A stretch of 15,600 nt of DNA. Origin: 20-14-all-45-10 sp964435965 (GTDB lineage Bacteria > Chloroflexota > Dehalococcoidia > GIF9 > AB-539-J10). Positions 1 to 7,364 of the stretch are shown in pieces. The position numbers were made by a program, and so were the translations under genes. The stretch's first letter is position 1, and the number at the start of each line of letters is the position of its first letter. The notes beneath the pieces are model-generated. The model was not told where the DNA came from. It ran no database searches and saw only the letters and a list, made by a program, of their open reading frames with translations. Where the stretch lies: positions 1 through 15,600 of the forward strand of contig CAYTBB010000027.1 of the NCBI GenBank assembly GCA_964435965.1. The letters run 5' to 3'.

Positions 1-1794
1 GATGGCGACAAATGGCGTCAGATGGGGCTCATGGACACAGCGTTCCAGCTCGCCGACATCGCTGTGGCACCTGACTCGGAGTTCCTCTTCGTCACTAGCA
101 GCAGCACGTTCGGTCCTGAAGGCATCTGGCGCAGTTTCAGTGACCCCCTGGGCAGGTATTGGGAGCGGCTGCTGACGATGGACACCGACACAAATGCTGT
201 CATCGTGAGGCTGAGCCGCGATTACAACGATGATCATACCCTTTACGCTGCTGAAGTTGGCGGCGAGCAGATTGCGGTGTCCCACAATCGAGGTCGTTCC
301 TGGGAGTGGCGTCGGAGACCTCCAGGGCCGCTGGTTGACTTAGCAGTTGAAGATGAGGACACCATCTACGCCGCCCTGCCCGGCGGCGAGATCACGAAGA
401 GCACGGACGGTGGCTGGGGATGGGAGGAGCCGGTGGAGACCACTCTCGCTGATATCAATATGCTGGCTATTGTTGATAATGAGACCATCCTTGTCGGCGG
501 TAGAAACGGCGAGGTGGTCTATTCTACTGATGGCGGCGCTAGCTTTACCCAAATCGGTGAGGTTATCGGCAGTGGCAGTGGCGACGTCCAGGTGGTAGCC
601 GATGCCGACTTCTCTGAAAACGGCATTATCTACGCCGCCACCAATCTGCCCGATGAAGGGCTCTGGCGCTGGACCATGGGTGTCTCCGGTGAATGGGAAC
701 AGCTTGATGAAGATATCACAGAGCTAGCAGAGGGACAGCGTATCAGCGGTCTGGCTGTAGGCCCTGAAGGGACACTCTATGCTCTGAGATTGGAGCCAGC
801 CAGCGATACCACTGGCGGCATGACGCGCTGGCTATGCCCCTCCCGTCCAGCATGTCTGGATTTTGAATACGATTTCGTCAACTTCTCGCTGCCGCAGGGT
901 ACCACCTTTGACCCCACTGCGGTGTTACCCAGCACCCTCCCTTACCTTAAGTTATCAGGTGATGCTGAACAAAACGAGCTTTGGGCGGTTGATACTGCCA
1001 ACCAGACTATTTACCGCTTTCAGGATACCCTGTGCAAATTTGGCCCGAGTCTTGATGCGCCAGCGGATACAGCCACAGTACCGCTTGGCCCATGTCCATG
1101 CGACCATCCGCCCAGGCTCATCTTGGAGTGGGAAGAGTTTGATGATGTGACGGAATACGAGGTAGCCATGTATCTGGATGCGGATTCTGCCAGCGAGGTA
1201 TGGACAGCACATAGTGACCATGAGGTTGTAATTGCCACGGGCGGCGACGACCCGGTGCCACTGAGCAGCGGCACAGCCTATTACTGGAAGGTGAGGGCTG
1301 AAGAGCCGATAAAGAGCCCGTGGGCGGAGATGAGGTCGTTTGTCTTGGCACTTATGGAGGTCGAGGGCCTCTATCCGGCGCCTAGCGCTACGGGGGTATC
1401 GGTACAACCCGCCTTCACCTGGGATTCGGTCGCTGGAGTTAGTGGCTATGAGTTTCTACTAGCCAGGGATGGCGAATTTGCTGATGTAGTTGTTACCTTG
1501 ACTGGAGCTGACGCCTTGCAGACCCCTGCCTGGGAGTGTGATAGGGACCTGGACTATGAGACTACCTATTTCTGGAAGGTGAGAGCTATCGGTGCTACCA
1601 GCTATGGTGAGTGGGGGACAGGTGTCTTCACCACCAGGACAGCACCTATAGCACCGCCACAATCTCATTCGTCGTCTCCTCCTTCTTTACCCGAACCGAT
1701 GCCATCGGTCCCGTTCTATCTGCTGGTAATAATTGGCCTTGGCGTTACCCTGGTTATTGTCCTGCTTGTCTTGATAATACGGACTGCAAGATAG
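1..1794 (+). CDS. Extracytoplasmic Asp-box/BNR propeller protein with two Fn3-like modules and C-terminal membrane anchor (5' partial)
   Basis: The frame is open from base 1 and already reads like protein (DGDKWRQMG), so the true start lies upstream; the ATG at 22 is probably internal. Counting residues from base 1, Asp-box-like motifs occur near 94-103 (NRGRSWEW), 134-144 (STDGGWGW) and 175-187 (STDGGASF), which suggests a sialidase/sortilin-type beta-propeller. Two Fn3-like modules follow at about 346-451 and 456-551, each ending in Y[YF]WKVRA. A Pro/Ser-rich linker (about 550-568), a hydrophobic helix (about 570-592) and a short Arg-ending tail look like a C-terminal anchor with the body outside the cell. 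No catalytic residues are recognisable, so a binding or structural surface role is an inference. It is convergent with the kinase operon, 31 bases away, and no terminator is obvious between them. Confidence 0.8.
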   Translation, partial: DGDKWRQMGLMDTAFQLADIAVAPDSEFLFVTSSSTFGPEGIWRSFSDPLGRYWERLLTMDTDTNAVIVRLSRDYNDDHTLYAAEVGGEQIAVSHNRGRSWEWRRRPPGPLVDLAVEDEDTIYAALPGGEITKSTDGGWGWEEPVETTLADINMLAIVDNETILVGGRNGEVVYSTDGGASFTQIGEVIGSGSGDVQVVADADFSENGIIYAATNLPDEGLWRWTMGVSGEWEQLDEDITELAEGQRISGLAVGPEGTLYALRLEPASDTTGGMTRWLCPSRPACLDFEYDFVNFSLPQGTTFDPTAVLPSTLPYLKLSGDAEQNELWAVDTANQTIYRFQDTLCKFGPSLDAPADTATVPLGPCPCDHPPRLILEWEEFDDVTEYEVAMYLDADSASEVWTAHSDHEVVIATGGDDPVPLSSGTAYYWKVRAEEPIKSPWAEMRSFVLALMEVEGLYPAPSATGVSVQPAFTWDSVAGVSGYEFLLARDGEFADVVVTLTGADALQTPAWECDRDLDYETTYFWKVRAIGATSYGEWGTGVFTTRTAPIAPPQSHSSSPPSLPEPMPSVPFYLLVIIGLGVTLVIVLLVLIIRTAR

Positions 1795-1825
1795 TTCGGT
1801 GGGCATAGTGGCAGGGATGGGTAAA

Positions 1826-3166
1826 TTATTCGAAAATGGGGACAGTGAACGAAAAGCGGCTTCCCTTTCCTAACTCGCTCTGGGCTTCAATCTTGCCCCC
1901 ATGGGCCTCAACCAGGCGCTTGGCGATTGTCAGGCCTAAACCACTGCCCCCGGTGGCTCTGGTGCGGGACTTGTCCACCCGGTAGAGACGCTCAAAAATG
2001 TTAGGCAAGTCCTCAGTAGGGATGCCTTCACCGGTGTCGGTCACGCTTATCTCTACCCAGCTACCCTGCTGTCTGGCAATCACATTGATGTTTCCCTCAG
2101 CGGTATGAGCCACCGCATTCTCCAGAAGGTTACGCAACACCTGGCTAATGCGGTGTAAGTCAATATTCACTGTTGGTAGTTTATCAGGCAGGTTAATGCA
2201 TATTGATAATCCCTTTGTCGCTACCTGAGGTTCCACTGCAGCCACTGTGCAGTTGATTAACTCAGTGATATCTTCAGCCTGGCAAACCAGCTTCAGTTCG
2301 CCCGCTTCGGCCAGACTTAGCTCCTGAAGGTCGTCAACCAACCGTGACAGCAGAGTTGCCTCTTCATGAATGGAATGAATGGTAGCTGCATCTGGTTTTA
2401 TCACCCCGTCCTGAATTGCCTCCAGATAACCCTCGACATTGGAAAGTGGAGTTCTTAGCTCGTGGGCGACATCAGCCGTGAGATTCCGCCGCAATTGCTC
2501 AGCATGCTCCAGGTCACTAGCCATGGAGTTAAAGGCCTGGGCTAGTTCTCCCACTTCGCCTTTTCCATGAAACTGGACTCTTTGGGAGAGATCGCCCTGC
2601 CCCAATCGCTTGGCGGCGACGGTAAGAGTTTGGATTGGGGCTAAAATTCGCCGTGACAGGACAAAAGTCATTATCAGAGCAATGGCAACCGCGATCAAGC
2701 CTCCCCAGATGAAAAAGAGACCTATTGCTCTGAAAAGGATTTGTAGTGAAGTGAAGTCCACCTCTGGTGATGATTTCGGGGTAACGTAAAGTGTACCGAT
2801 GGCACCTGCTTGCCATGGGGACGATATGAGCCTGCCTGGTGAATCAGGAACATACGACTCACCTAAGAGGTCCTCCTCAGAATCACCAACTACCGTTCCT
2901 TTGACGTCGGTCAGTATGATTCGCTGCCCGTAGAGGTTACCCCATTGTCCTACGAAGGATTGAATACCTCTCCAATCCCCTTGGTGGAAGTAATAACGGG
3001 CTAGCTCAACCTCCATTCTATCGGCACGCATTCGGTCAACCCGTTCGCCAAATCGGCGGATTTCATCTTGGGTAGCCTGGTTTATGAAGAAGAATACTGT
3101 ACCAATGGTCACCAGTATTACCAGGGTGAAGGCGGCGATGAGACGAAACCGCAGACTATGTATCAT
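1826..3166 (-). CDS. Membrane sensor histidine kinase (HAMP-HisKA-HATPase_c)
   Basis: This is an inner-membrane sensor kinase that should phosphorylate the response regulator encoded just upstream. From the start chosen here (446 aa): membrane helix at about 5-29, external sensor region of about 110 residues, second helix at about 143-171, HAMP, then HisKA with the H-box VAHELRTP (phospho-His about 235). The ATPase domain has the N-box LRNLLENA (about 345-352), G1 box DTGEGIP (about 377) and G2 box GGSGLGL (about 406). All key residues are present. I chose the ATG at 3166 because AGGGGTG precedes it and the hydrophobic helix follows at once. The upstream ATG at 3199 would add 11 residues of ordinary sequence and a longer overlap. 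The start overlaps the regulator's 3' end by 11 bases, indicating translational coupling. The external domain resembles nothing I can name, so the signal is unknown. Confidence 0.93.
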   Translation of the reverse strand: MIHSLRFRLIAAFTLVILVTIGTVFFFINQATQDEIRRFGERVDRMRADRMEVELARYYFHQGDWRGIQSFVGQWGNLYGQRIILTDVKGTVVGDSEEDLLGESYVPDSPGRLISSPWQAGAIGTLYVTPKSSPEVDFTSLQILFRAIGLFFIWGGLIAVAIALIMTFVLSRRILAPIQTLTVAAKRLGQGDLSQRVQFHGKGEVGELAQAFNSMASDLEHAEQLRRNLTADVAHELRTPLSNVEGYLEAIQDGVIKPDAATIHSIHEEATLLSRLVDDLQELSLAEAGELKLVCQAEDITELINCTVAAVEPQVATKGLSICINLPDKLPTVNIDLHRISQVLRNLLENAVAHTAEGNINVIARQQGSWVEISVTDTGEGIPTEDLPNIFERLYRVDKSRTRATGGSGLGLTIAKRLVEAHGGKIEAQSELGKGSRFSFTVPIFE

Positions 3167-3851
3167 TGCGCACCCCTGAGAGTTTGTAGCCAGCTCCATA
3201 CACTGTTTTTACATATCTGGGGTGGCTGGGGTCTGCCTCAAGCTTTCGACGCAGATTGAGGATGTGAACATCAATCGTACGGTCGAACCCTTCGAAATCA
3301 TAGCCAAGGGCCTTTTCAATAAGCTCTCCGCGGCTGAAAACCCTACCTGGTTCCTTGGCTAGGACTCCCAGCAACTTAAATTCAACCGTGGTCAGATTTA
3401 GAGGTCTACCGGCAAGAGATGCTTCGTGTCTGAGAAAGTTGACAGTGAGCTCACCGCAGTTGATTTGATCAGGACCGCGTTCCCCTGGGAGACGCCTAAG
3501 TACAACTCGGACTCTGGCTGCCAGCTCCTTTGGACTGAAGGGTTTGGTCACATAGTCATCTGCTCCTAGATCCAGGCCGGTTAGCCTGTCTTGCTCAGTA
3601 GTCTTGGCGGTGAGCATAATGATGGGCACATCGGATTCAGTCCTGAGTATGCGACAGACCTGGAGGCCATCAAGACCGGGCAACATAAGGTCCAGAACGA
3701 CAAGGTTCGGGTGGCCTTCACGAGCCATACGCAGGCCCTCAACGCCATCGTAGGCGGTAAGAACTTTGTAGCCATCTCGATTCAGATAGAGCTTGACCAG
3801 TTCCACCGTTTTTATATCATCGTCAACCACCAAAACTCTTTTGCTTGTCAT
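3156..3851 (-). CDS. OmpR/PhoB-family response regulator
   Basis: This is a cytoplasmic DNA-binding regulator of 231 aa, the usual length for the family. The receiver domain (about 4-118) has the acidic pair at D10-D12, phospho-acceptor D54 (VVLDLMLPG), T81 and the conserved K103 (YVTKPF). A winged-helix output domain follows (about 127-227), ending in the typical VKTVYGAGYKL wing. It is the first gene of the operon with the kinase. The region in front of it holds two TGTTAAG boxes 11 bases apart, the spacing used by OmpR/PhoB proteins, so autoregulation is likely (inference). AAGGGA lies a few bases before the ATG. Its sequence is of the broad PhoB/PhoP/ResD sort; I cannot assign a specific regulon name. 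Confidence 0.94.
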   Translation of the reverse strand: MTSKRVLVVDDDIKTVELVKLYLNRDGYKVLTAYDGVEGLRMAREGHPNLVVLDLMLPGLDGLQVCRILRTESDVPIIMLTAKTTEQDRLTGLDLGADDYVTKPFSPKELAARVRVVLRRLPGERGPDQINCGELTVNFLRHEASLAGRPLNLTTVEFKLLGVLAKEPGRVFSRGELIEKALGYDFEGFDRTIDVHILNLRRKLEADPSHPRYVKTVYGAGYKLSGVRNDT

Positions 3852-3886
3852 CCCTCAGTCCCTTAACGATTCGTCATGTTTATCTA

Positions 3887-3898
3887 ATGTTATAACAT
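3887..3898. repeat. Perfect 12-base palindrome ATGTTATAACAT
   Basis: This self-complementary 12-mer covers the probable -10 of the regulator promoter. It could be a second operator or a by-product of an AT-rich promoter. The palindrome is plain in the sequence; its function is unknown. Confidence 0.4.
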
Positions 3899-3919
3899 AA
3901 ATGTTAAGTAATTGTTAAG
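3889..3919 (-). promoter_or_regulatory. Probable autoregulated promoter of the response regulator operon
   Basis: On the + strand, TGTTAAG occurs at 3902-3908 and again at 3913-3919 (CTTAACA on the coding strand), exactly 11 bases apart with 4-base spacers. This is the arrangement bound by PhoB/OmpR-type dimers. Seven bases downstream on the coding strand is TATAAC (3894-3889), a good -10. The box therefore takes the place of a -35, as in activator-dependent promoters. The architecture is seen in the sequence; binding by this particular regulator is inferred. Confidence 0.55.
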
Positions 3920-3951
3920 CCTAAGTTTTTCCAGTCACCGAGATATTTCCT

Positions 3952-3983
3952 AAAAAAGAGAGGGGGGATGTTCTCCCCCTCTC
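3952..3983 (-). terminator. Intrinsic terminator downstream of the small exported protein gene
   Basis: Read on the minus strand, GAGAGGGGG (3983-3975) pairs perfectly with CCCCCTCTC (3966-3958) around an 8-base loop, and six T follow at once. It lies 38-69 bases after the stop codon of the minus-strand gene ending at 4021. It separates that gene from the regulator promoter. This is the clearest terminator in the window. Confidence 0.9.
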
Positions 3984-4020
3984 CTCAGGGTCAGCCAAAG
4001 TATCTATACAGGAAGCTCGG

Positions 4021-4434
4021 TTAGTTGTTCTGTGGGGCGAATAGTCTGCCACAGCCACGTAGCCCACCGCGACCACGGAAGCCAAAGTTAAACGGGAAGT
4101 CGGGTTTTGACTCCCACCACTCCAGGTATTGGTTAGCCTGTTCCTGGGTTATCTTGCCCTGGTCCACTAGGTTCTGAAGTCGGCTCTGAAGAGCTTCATT
4201 CCGCATCTTGCTCGAGGCTTGGGCAAAGGCATCCTTTAGTTGCTGCGGGTCAATGGCGTTGCCTGTGTTCTCTTGGTAGATTGCACAGACTCTGTCTAGC
4301 AGAGCCTCAGGGCGAGCCTCAGGCAGGCTCCCATCCTCGTCCCTGTTGTCAGCAGCAAGGACTACCCCCACTGTGCCCCCGACCAGTAGCACGGCGGCCA
4401 GCACAATAGCGATAAACTTCTTGCTTCGCCACAT
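4021..4434 (-). CDS. Small exported helical protein, DUF2680-like, unknown function
   Basis: The product is 137 aa with an N-terminal signal or anchor: MWRSKKF followed by a hydrophobic stretch to about residue 27 ending in VVLAAD, which could be cleaved. The mature part is acidic and helical, with ALLDRVCAIYQENTG and a later LVDQGKITQEQANQYLEWW segment. The latter resembles the helical unit of DUF2680/YckD-type proteins. The tail is rich in Gly, Arg and Phe and contains one Cys (GCGRLF). The ATG at 4434 was chosen because AGGAGGTGA (4450-4442) sits 7 bases before it; a start at 4482 would place that site inside the gene. It is monocistronic, with its own terminator. Its position beside the two-component operon and the regulator-like box in front of it suggest that it belongs to that system's output (inference). 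The biochemical role is unknown. Confidence 0.82.
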   Translation of the reverse strand: MWRSKKFIAIVLAAVLLVGGTVGVVLAADNRDEDGSLPEARPEALLDRVCAIYQENTGNAIDPQQLKDAFAQASSKMRNEALQSRLQNLVDQGKITQEQANQYLEWWESKPDFPFNFGFRGRGGLRGCGRLFAPQNN

Positions 4435-4441
4435 TTCTGTT

Positions 4442-4450
4442 TCACCTCCT
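4442..4450 (-). promoter_or_regulatory. Strong ribosome binding site AGGAGGTGA
   Basis: This full anti-16S match lies 7 bases before the ATG at 4434. It decides the start of the small exported protein and implies strong translation once the gene is transcribed. Confidence 0.85.
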
Positions 4451-4461
4451 TTCGGCATATT

Positions 4462-4477
4462 ATTATCAACTGATAAT
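4462..4477. repeat. Inverted repeat in the leader of the small exported protein gene
   Basis: ATTATCA (4462-4468) and TGATAAT (4471-4477) are perfect inverted arms around two bases. The repeat lies between the probable promoter and the ribosome binding site, where a repressor could bind or a small RNA hairpin form. No family can be assigned. Confidence 0.45.
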
Positions 4478-4498
4478 GACATAATGGTAGCATCTGGA

Positions 4499-4516
4499 TA
4501 TTAAAATCCTGTTAAG
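4499..4516 (-). promoter_or_regulatory. Candidate response-regulator box upstream of the exported protein gene
   Basis: TGTTAAG at 4510-4516 is preceded exactly 11 bases earlier by TATTAAA (4499-4505), which matches it at 5 of 7 bases. This repeats the spacing of the two TGTTAAG boxes at 3902-3919. TACCAT lies about 9 bases downstream on the minus strand and may be the -10. The half-site that matches only in part keeps this tentative. Confidence 0.4.
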
Positions 4517-4592
4517 ATTTGGAGGGAATGATGCACTTAGGGGATAAGCAGTTGCTGTAAAGCCGGAATAAGCTGTTTTTTCAAAGGAAAGT

Positions 4593-4607
4593 TTGGAATA
4601 CTTCCAA
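4593..4607. repeat. Inverted repeat TTGGAA-TAC-TTCCAA upstream of trpS
   Basis: Perfect six-base arms around three bases lie 48-62 bases before the trpS start, in the 220-base gap between divergent genes. It could be an operator for either promoter. No T-box landmarks are present in this leader. A longer-range pairing, ACCAAA (4616-4621) with TTTGGT (4645-4650), could also fold just before the start codon. Confidence 0.35.
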
Positions 4608-4654
4608 TGCGGGCTACCAAAAAATTATTCCTGTGTGCTAAACTTTGGTAATAA

Positions 4655-5659
4655 ATGAAAAAGCGTGTCTTTTCTGGCTTCCGTCCCACGGGCAAGCAGC
4701 ATATTGGTAACTATCTAGGGGCTATTCAGAATTGCATTTCCCTTCAGGATGAGTACGATTGCATTTACTGCGTAGTGGATATTCATGCTCTTACTACACT
4801 CGAAAGCACAGGAATGCTTCAAGGGGATATTTATGAGATGGTGCTTGACTGGCTGGCGGCTGGCATTGACCCTCAGAAGAGCATTATCTTTGTCCAATCT
4901 CATGTCCCTCAAGTGGTAGAGCTTCACACTTTATTCAGCATGGTGACCCCTTTAAGCTGGTTATTGCGTGTGCCCACGTTTAAAGAGAAGGTGAAGATGC
5001 AGCCACATAATGTTAATTATGGACTGGTAGGTTATCCTGTTCTTATGACGGCCGATATTGCCCTTTATAAGGGAGAAATTGTTCCTGTGGGTGAAGATCA
5101 GCTTCCTCATCTTGAATTAGCTCGAGAGATAGTACGCCGGTTCAATTCCATTTATGGCTTTGTCTTTCCCGAGCCGCAAGCAAAGCTCACCTCATTTCCT
5201 TTGATTTTGGGCTTGGATGGAATACAGAAGATGAGTAAAAGCTATAACAACTATATTGAAATAGCCGCCTCTCCCAAGGAAATTCTAGAGCGGGTGATGA
5301 TTGCGTTTACCGATCCGGCACGGAGGTACCGCTCCGACCCAGGACACCCAGACATGTGTAATATTTTCTGCCTTCACAAATTTTTCACTCCGGCAAGAGT
5401 AGAGGAGATTGCTTCTGAATGTCGTCGTGCTGGCATAGGTTGTGTTGAGTGCAAAAAGATGCTAGCTGAAAGTATTGGCTCAACTCTTGAGCCTTTCCGG
5501 GAAAAGCGGGCTATCTTAGCCTCCCACCCTAATTATATTACTGAGGTTCTGGCTGAAGGGGCTAACCGCGCTGAGGCTATAGCTAAAGAGACTATCAAGG
5601 AAGTTAAAGAGAAGATGAAGCTTCTTCAGCGTACTTATCTGGAGCATGTTCACGACTGA
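4655..5659 (+). CDS. trpS: Tryptophan--tRNA ligase
   Basis: This cytoplasmic class I aminoacyl-tRNA synthetase charges tRNA-Trp. At 334 aa it has the normal bacterial length. The HIGH signature appears as HIGN at residues 16-19 within PTGKQHIGNYLGA, and the KMSKS loop is intact at 192-196 (IQKMSKSYNN). The segment around GYPVLMTADIALY and VPVGEDQLPHLELAREI is characteristic of TrpRS and separates it from TyrRS. I see no good Shine-Dalgarno sequence; TAAACT (4639-4644), preceded by TGC, lies only about 10 bases before the ATG, so the mRNA may be nearly leaderless (inference). It is monocistronic and convergent with the aminotransferase gene, 19 bases away. Confidence 0.96.
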   Translation: MKKRVFSGFRPTGKQHIGNYLGAIQNCISLQDEYDCIYCVVDIHALTTLESTGMLQGDIYEMVLDWLAAGIDPQKSIIFVQSHVPQVVELHTLFSMVTPLSWLLRVPTFKEKVKMQPHNVNYGLVGYPVLMTADIALYKGEIVPVGEDQLPHLELAREIVRRFNSIYGFVFPEPQAKLTSFPLILGLDGIQKMSKSYNNYIEIAASPKEILERVMIAFTDPARRYRSDPGHPDMCNIFCLHKFFTPARVEEIASECRRAGIGCVECKKMLAESIGSTLEPFREKRAILASHPNYITEVLAEGANRAEAIAKETIKEVKEKMKLLQRTYLEHVHD

Positions 5660-5678
5660 GCAGGCGAGAAGAAAGACG

Positions 5679-6872
5679 TCAAACTTTCCTGTGTCTCTGG
5701 ACGAATCTGTCCATTCTTGTGAGGGCCTCTTCGATATTAGTTAGGGAAGTGGCGTAAGAACATCTTACAAAACCTTCACCGCATTGCCCAAAGGCAGAGC
5801 CGGGAACTACAACAACCTTTTCTTCCATTAATAGCTTTTCCGTAAATTCCTCAGAGCTCATCCCGGTGACTTCTATCGATGGGAAAGCGAAGAAAGCACC
5901 TTTAGGTTCAAAGCAGGACAAACTAATCTCATTCAATCCTCTAACTATCAGGCGACGGCGCCTATCATATTCTTGCACCATCCTTTCGATTTGGCTCTCA
6001 CCATTTTTTACTGCCTCAATAGCTGCCATTTGACTAGCTATTGGGGCACAGAGCATAGTATATTGATGGATTTTGGTCATAGCTTCGATAAGTTGTTGGT
6101 CGGCTGCCAAATAGCCGATGCGCCAGCCGGTCATGGCGTAGGATTTAGAGAATCCGCCAAGCAGGATAGTCTGCTCTTTCATTCCAGGCAAGCTGGCAAA
6201 ACAGGTGTGTTCTACATCATAAACCAGGCGGGCGTAAATCTCGTCGGATATCACCAGTAGATTGTATTTTCGTGCTAATCCGGCAATCTTGCTTAGTTCC
6301 TCTCGGGGCATAATTGTGCCGGTAGGATTTGCTGGATAGCCTATAAGGATTGCTTTGGTCTTCGCGGTAATTCGAGATTCAATGTCACTAGCTTTAACGA
6401 CAAAATTATTCTCTCTGCTAGTGGGTATGGAGATTGGCATGCCACCAGCTAAAACAGTGCAAGGAGAATAAGCAACATAGCATGGGTCGGGAATAATTAC
6501 CTCGTCGTCTGAGTTTAAGATGGCTCTCAGGGCGAGGTCTAATCCTTCGCTACTTCCTACAGTGATAAGGATTTCATGTTCTGGGTGGTAGCTGAGCCCG
6601 TAATGAAGCTCTAAGTATTTGGCCAAACTTTGACGTAATTCGAGCAAGCCATAGTTTGAGGTGTACATGGTGCGGCCTCTTTCCAGAGAGTGGATGGCTG
6701 CCTCCGTGATATGCCATGGGGTAACGAAATCAGGTTCACCTATACCTAGGGAAATAACTCCCTCCATGGAGGAAAGAAGGTCAAAAAACCTCCTTATCCC
6801 TGTTGGTGAAACGCTATTCACCTTTTGGGAGATAAAGTGATCCGAAGTTCTAACCTGGTCGGAATGCGACAT
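5679..6872 (-). CDS. PLP-dependent class I/II aminotransferase (AspB-like)
   Basis: This cytoplasmic, PLP-dependent enzyme of fold type I (397 aa) moves an amino group between an amino acid and a 2-oxo acid. Visible landmarks are SLGIGEPDF near residue 41, GSSEGLDLALRA (106-117), YPANPTG with N182, SDEIY with D210 and Y213, and GGFSKSYAMTGWRIG with the Schiff-base lysine K243. A C-terminal Arg in GFVRCSYA should bind the substrate carboxylate. Aspartate, aromatic or branched substrates all remain possible, so I give no symbol. The ATG comes one base after the stop of the Lrp/AsnC gene and has no Shine-Dalgarno sequence, so it is probably translated by coupling. The pairing suggests that the regulator controls this enzyme or responds to its substrate (inference). 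Confidence 0.93.
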   Translation of the reverse strand: MSHSDQVRTSDHFISQKVNSVSPTGIRRFFDLLSSMEGVISLGIGEPDFVTPWHITEAAIHSLERGRTMYTSNYGLLELRQSLAKYLELHYGLSYHPEHEILITVGSSEGLDLALRAILNSDDEVIIPDPCYVAYSPCTVLAGGMPISIPTSRENNFVVKASDIESRITAKTKAILIGYPANPTGTIMPREELSKIAGLARKYNLLVISDEIYARLVYDVEHTCFASLPGMKEQTILLGGFSKSYAMTGWRIGYLAADQQLIEAMTKIHQYTMLCAPIASQMAAIEAVKNGESQIERMVQEYDRRRRLIVRGLNEISLSCFEPKGAFFAFPSIEVTGMSSEEFTEKLLMEEKVVVVPGSAFGQCGEGFVRCSYATSLTNIEEALTRMDRFVQRHRKV

Positions 6873-6873
6873 G

Positions 6874-7353
6874 TTATGGCGTTATGGGTAATCGTTCAAT
6901 TTCCTTAGGAAATTGAAAAACTTCCCCATTTTCCTTGTATCGTTTGAGAAGAAAATGAGTGACAGTGCTTTGCACCCTCTCTAGGGGAGCTAGCTTTTCC
7001 GTCACAAAGCTGGAAATCTCCTGCATGTTATTACCTTTCACCAATATAGCTAGGTCATAGGTGCCTGAGACAACGTAAGCAGAATCTACTTGGGGGAATT
7101 GATAAATGCGCTCAGCAATAGAGTCAAAGCCTACATCCCGTTGCGGTGTTACCTTGACTTCAATCAAAGCCCATACCTTTTCTTTGCCCAATTTAGCCCA
7201 GTTTATCGTAGTTTTGTATTTTAAGATAGTTCCATCTTTTTCTGCTTGCTTAATTATCCTTTCCACCTCACTAATAGGCATGCCTATCATGGTGGAAATC
7301 TGCTCTGGAGTTGTCCGGGCATTCTGTTCCAGGATTTCCAAAATTTGCTCCAT
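6874..7353 (-). CDS. Lrp/AsnC-family transcriptional regulator
   Basis: This is a 159-aa cytoplasmic DNA-binding protein that would form multimers and sense a small molecule, usually an amino acid. An N-terminal helix-turn-helix (about residues 1-50: TPEQISTMIGMPISEVERII, then DGTILKYKTTIN) is followed by the AsnC/RAM ligand-binding domain (about 65-145, including VDSAYVVSGTYDLAILVKG). The start is fixed by AAAGGAGG just before the ATG. It is followed one base later by the aminotransferase gene. A palindromic repeat element ends just upstream of its ribosome binding site and separates it from the gatCA genes. The ligand cannot be told from sequence. Confidence 0.92.
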   Translation of the reverse strand: MEQILEILEQNARTTPEQISTMIGMPISEVERIIKQAEKDGTILKYKTTINWAKLGKEKVWALIEVKVTPQRDVGFDSIAERIYQFPQVDSAYVVSGTYDLAILVKGNNMQEISSFVTEKLAPLERVQSTVTHFLLKRYKENGEVFQFPKEIERLPITP

Positions 7354-7364
7354 GTTCCTCCTTT

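Noticed and set aside
955..1407. Long antisense open frame (150 codons) within the surface protein gene
   Set aside because: It has no domain, a composition typical of an antisense shadow and no ribosome site. The plus-strand frame has clear modules.
4517..4654. T-box riboswitch in front of trpS
   Set aside because: There is no AGGGTGGNACC-type antiterminator bulge, no specifier stem and no terminator. Only short inverted repeats are present.
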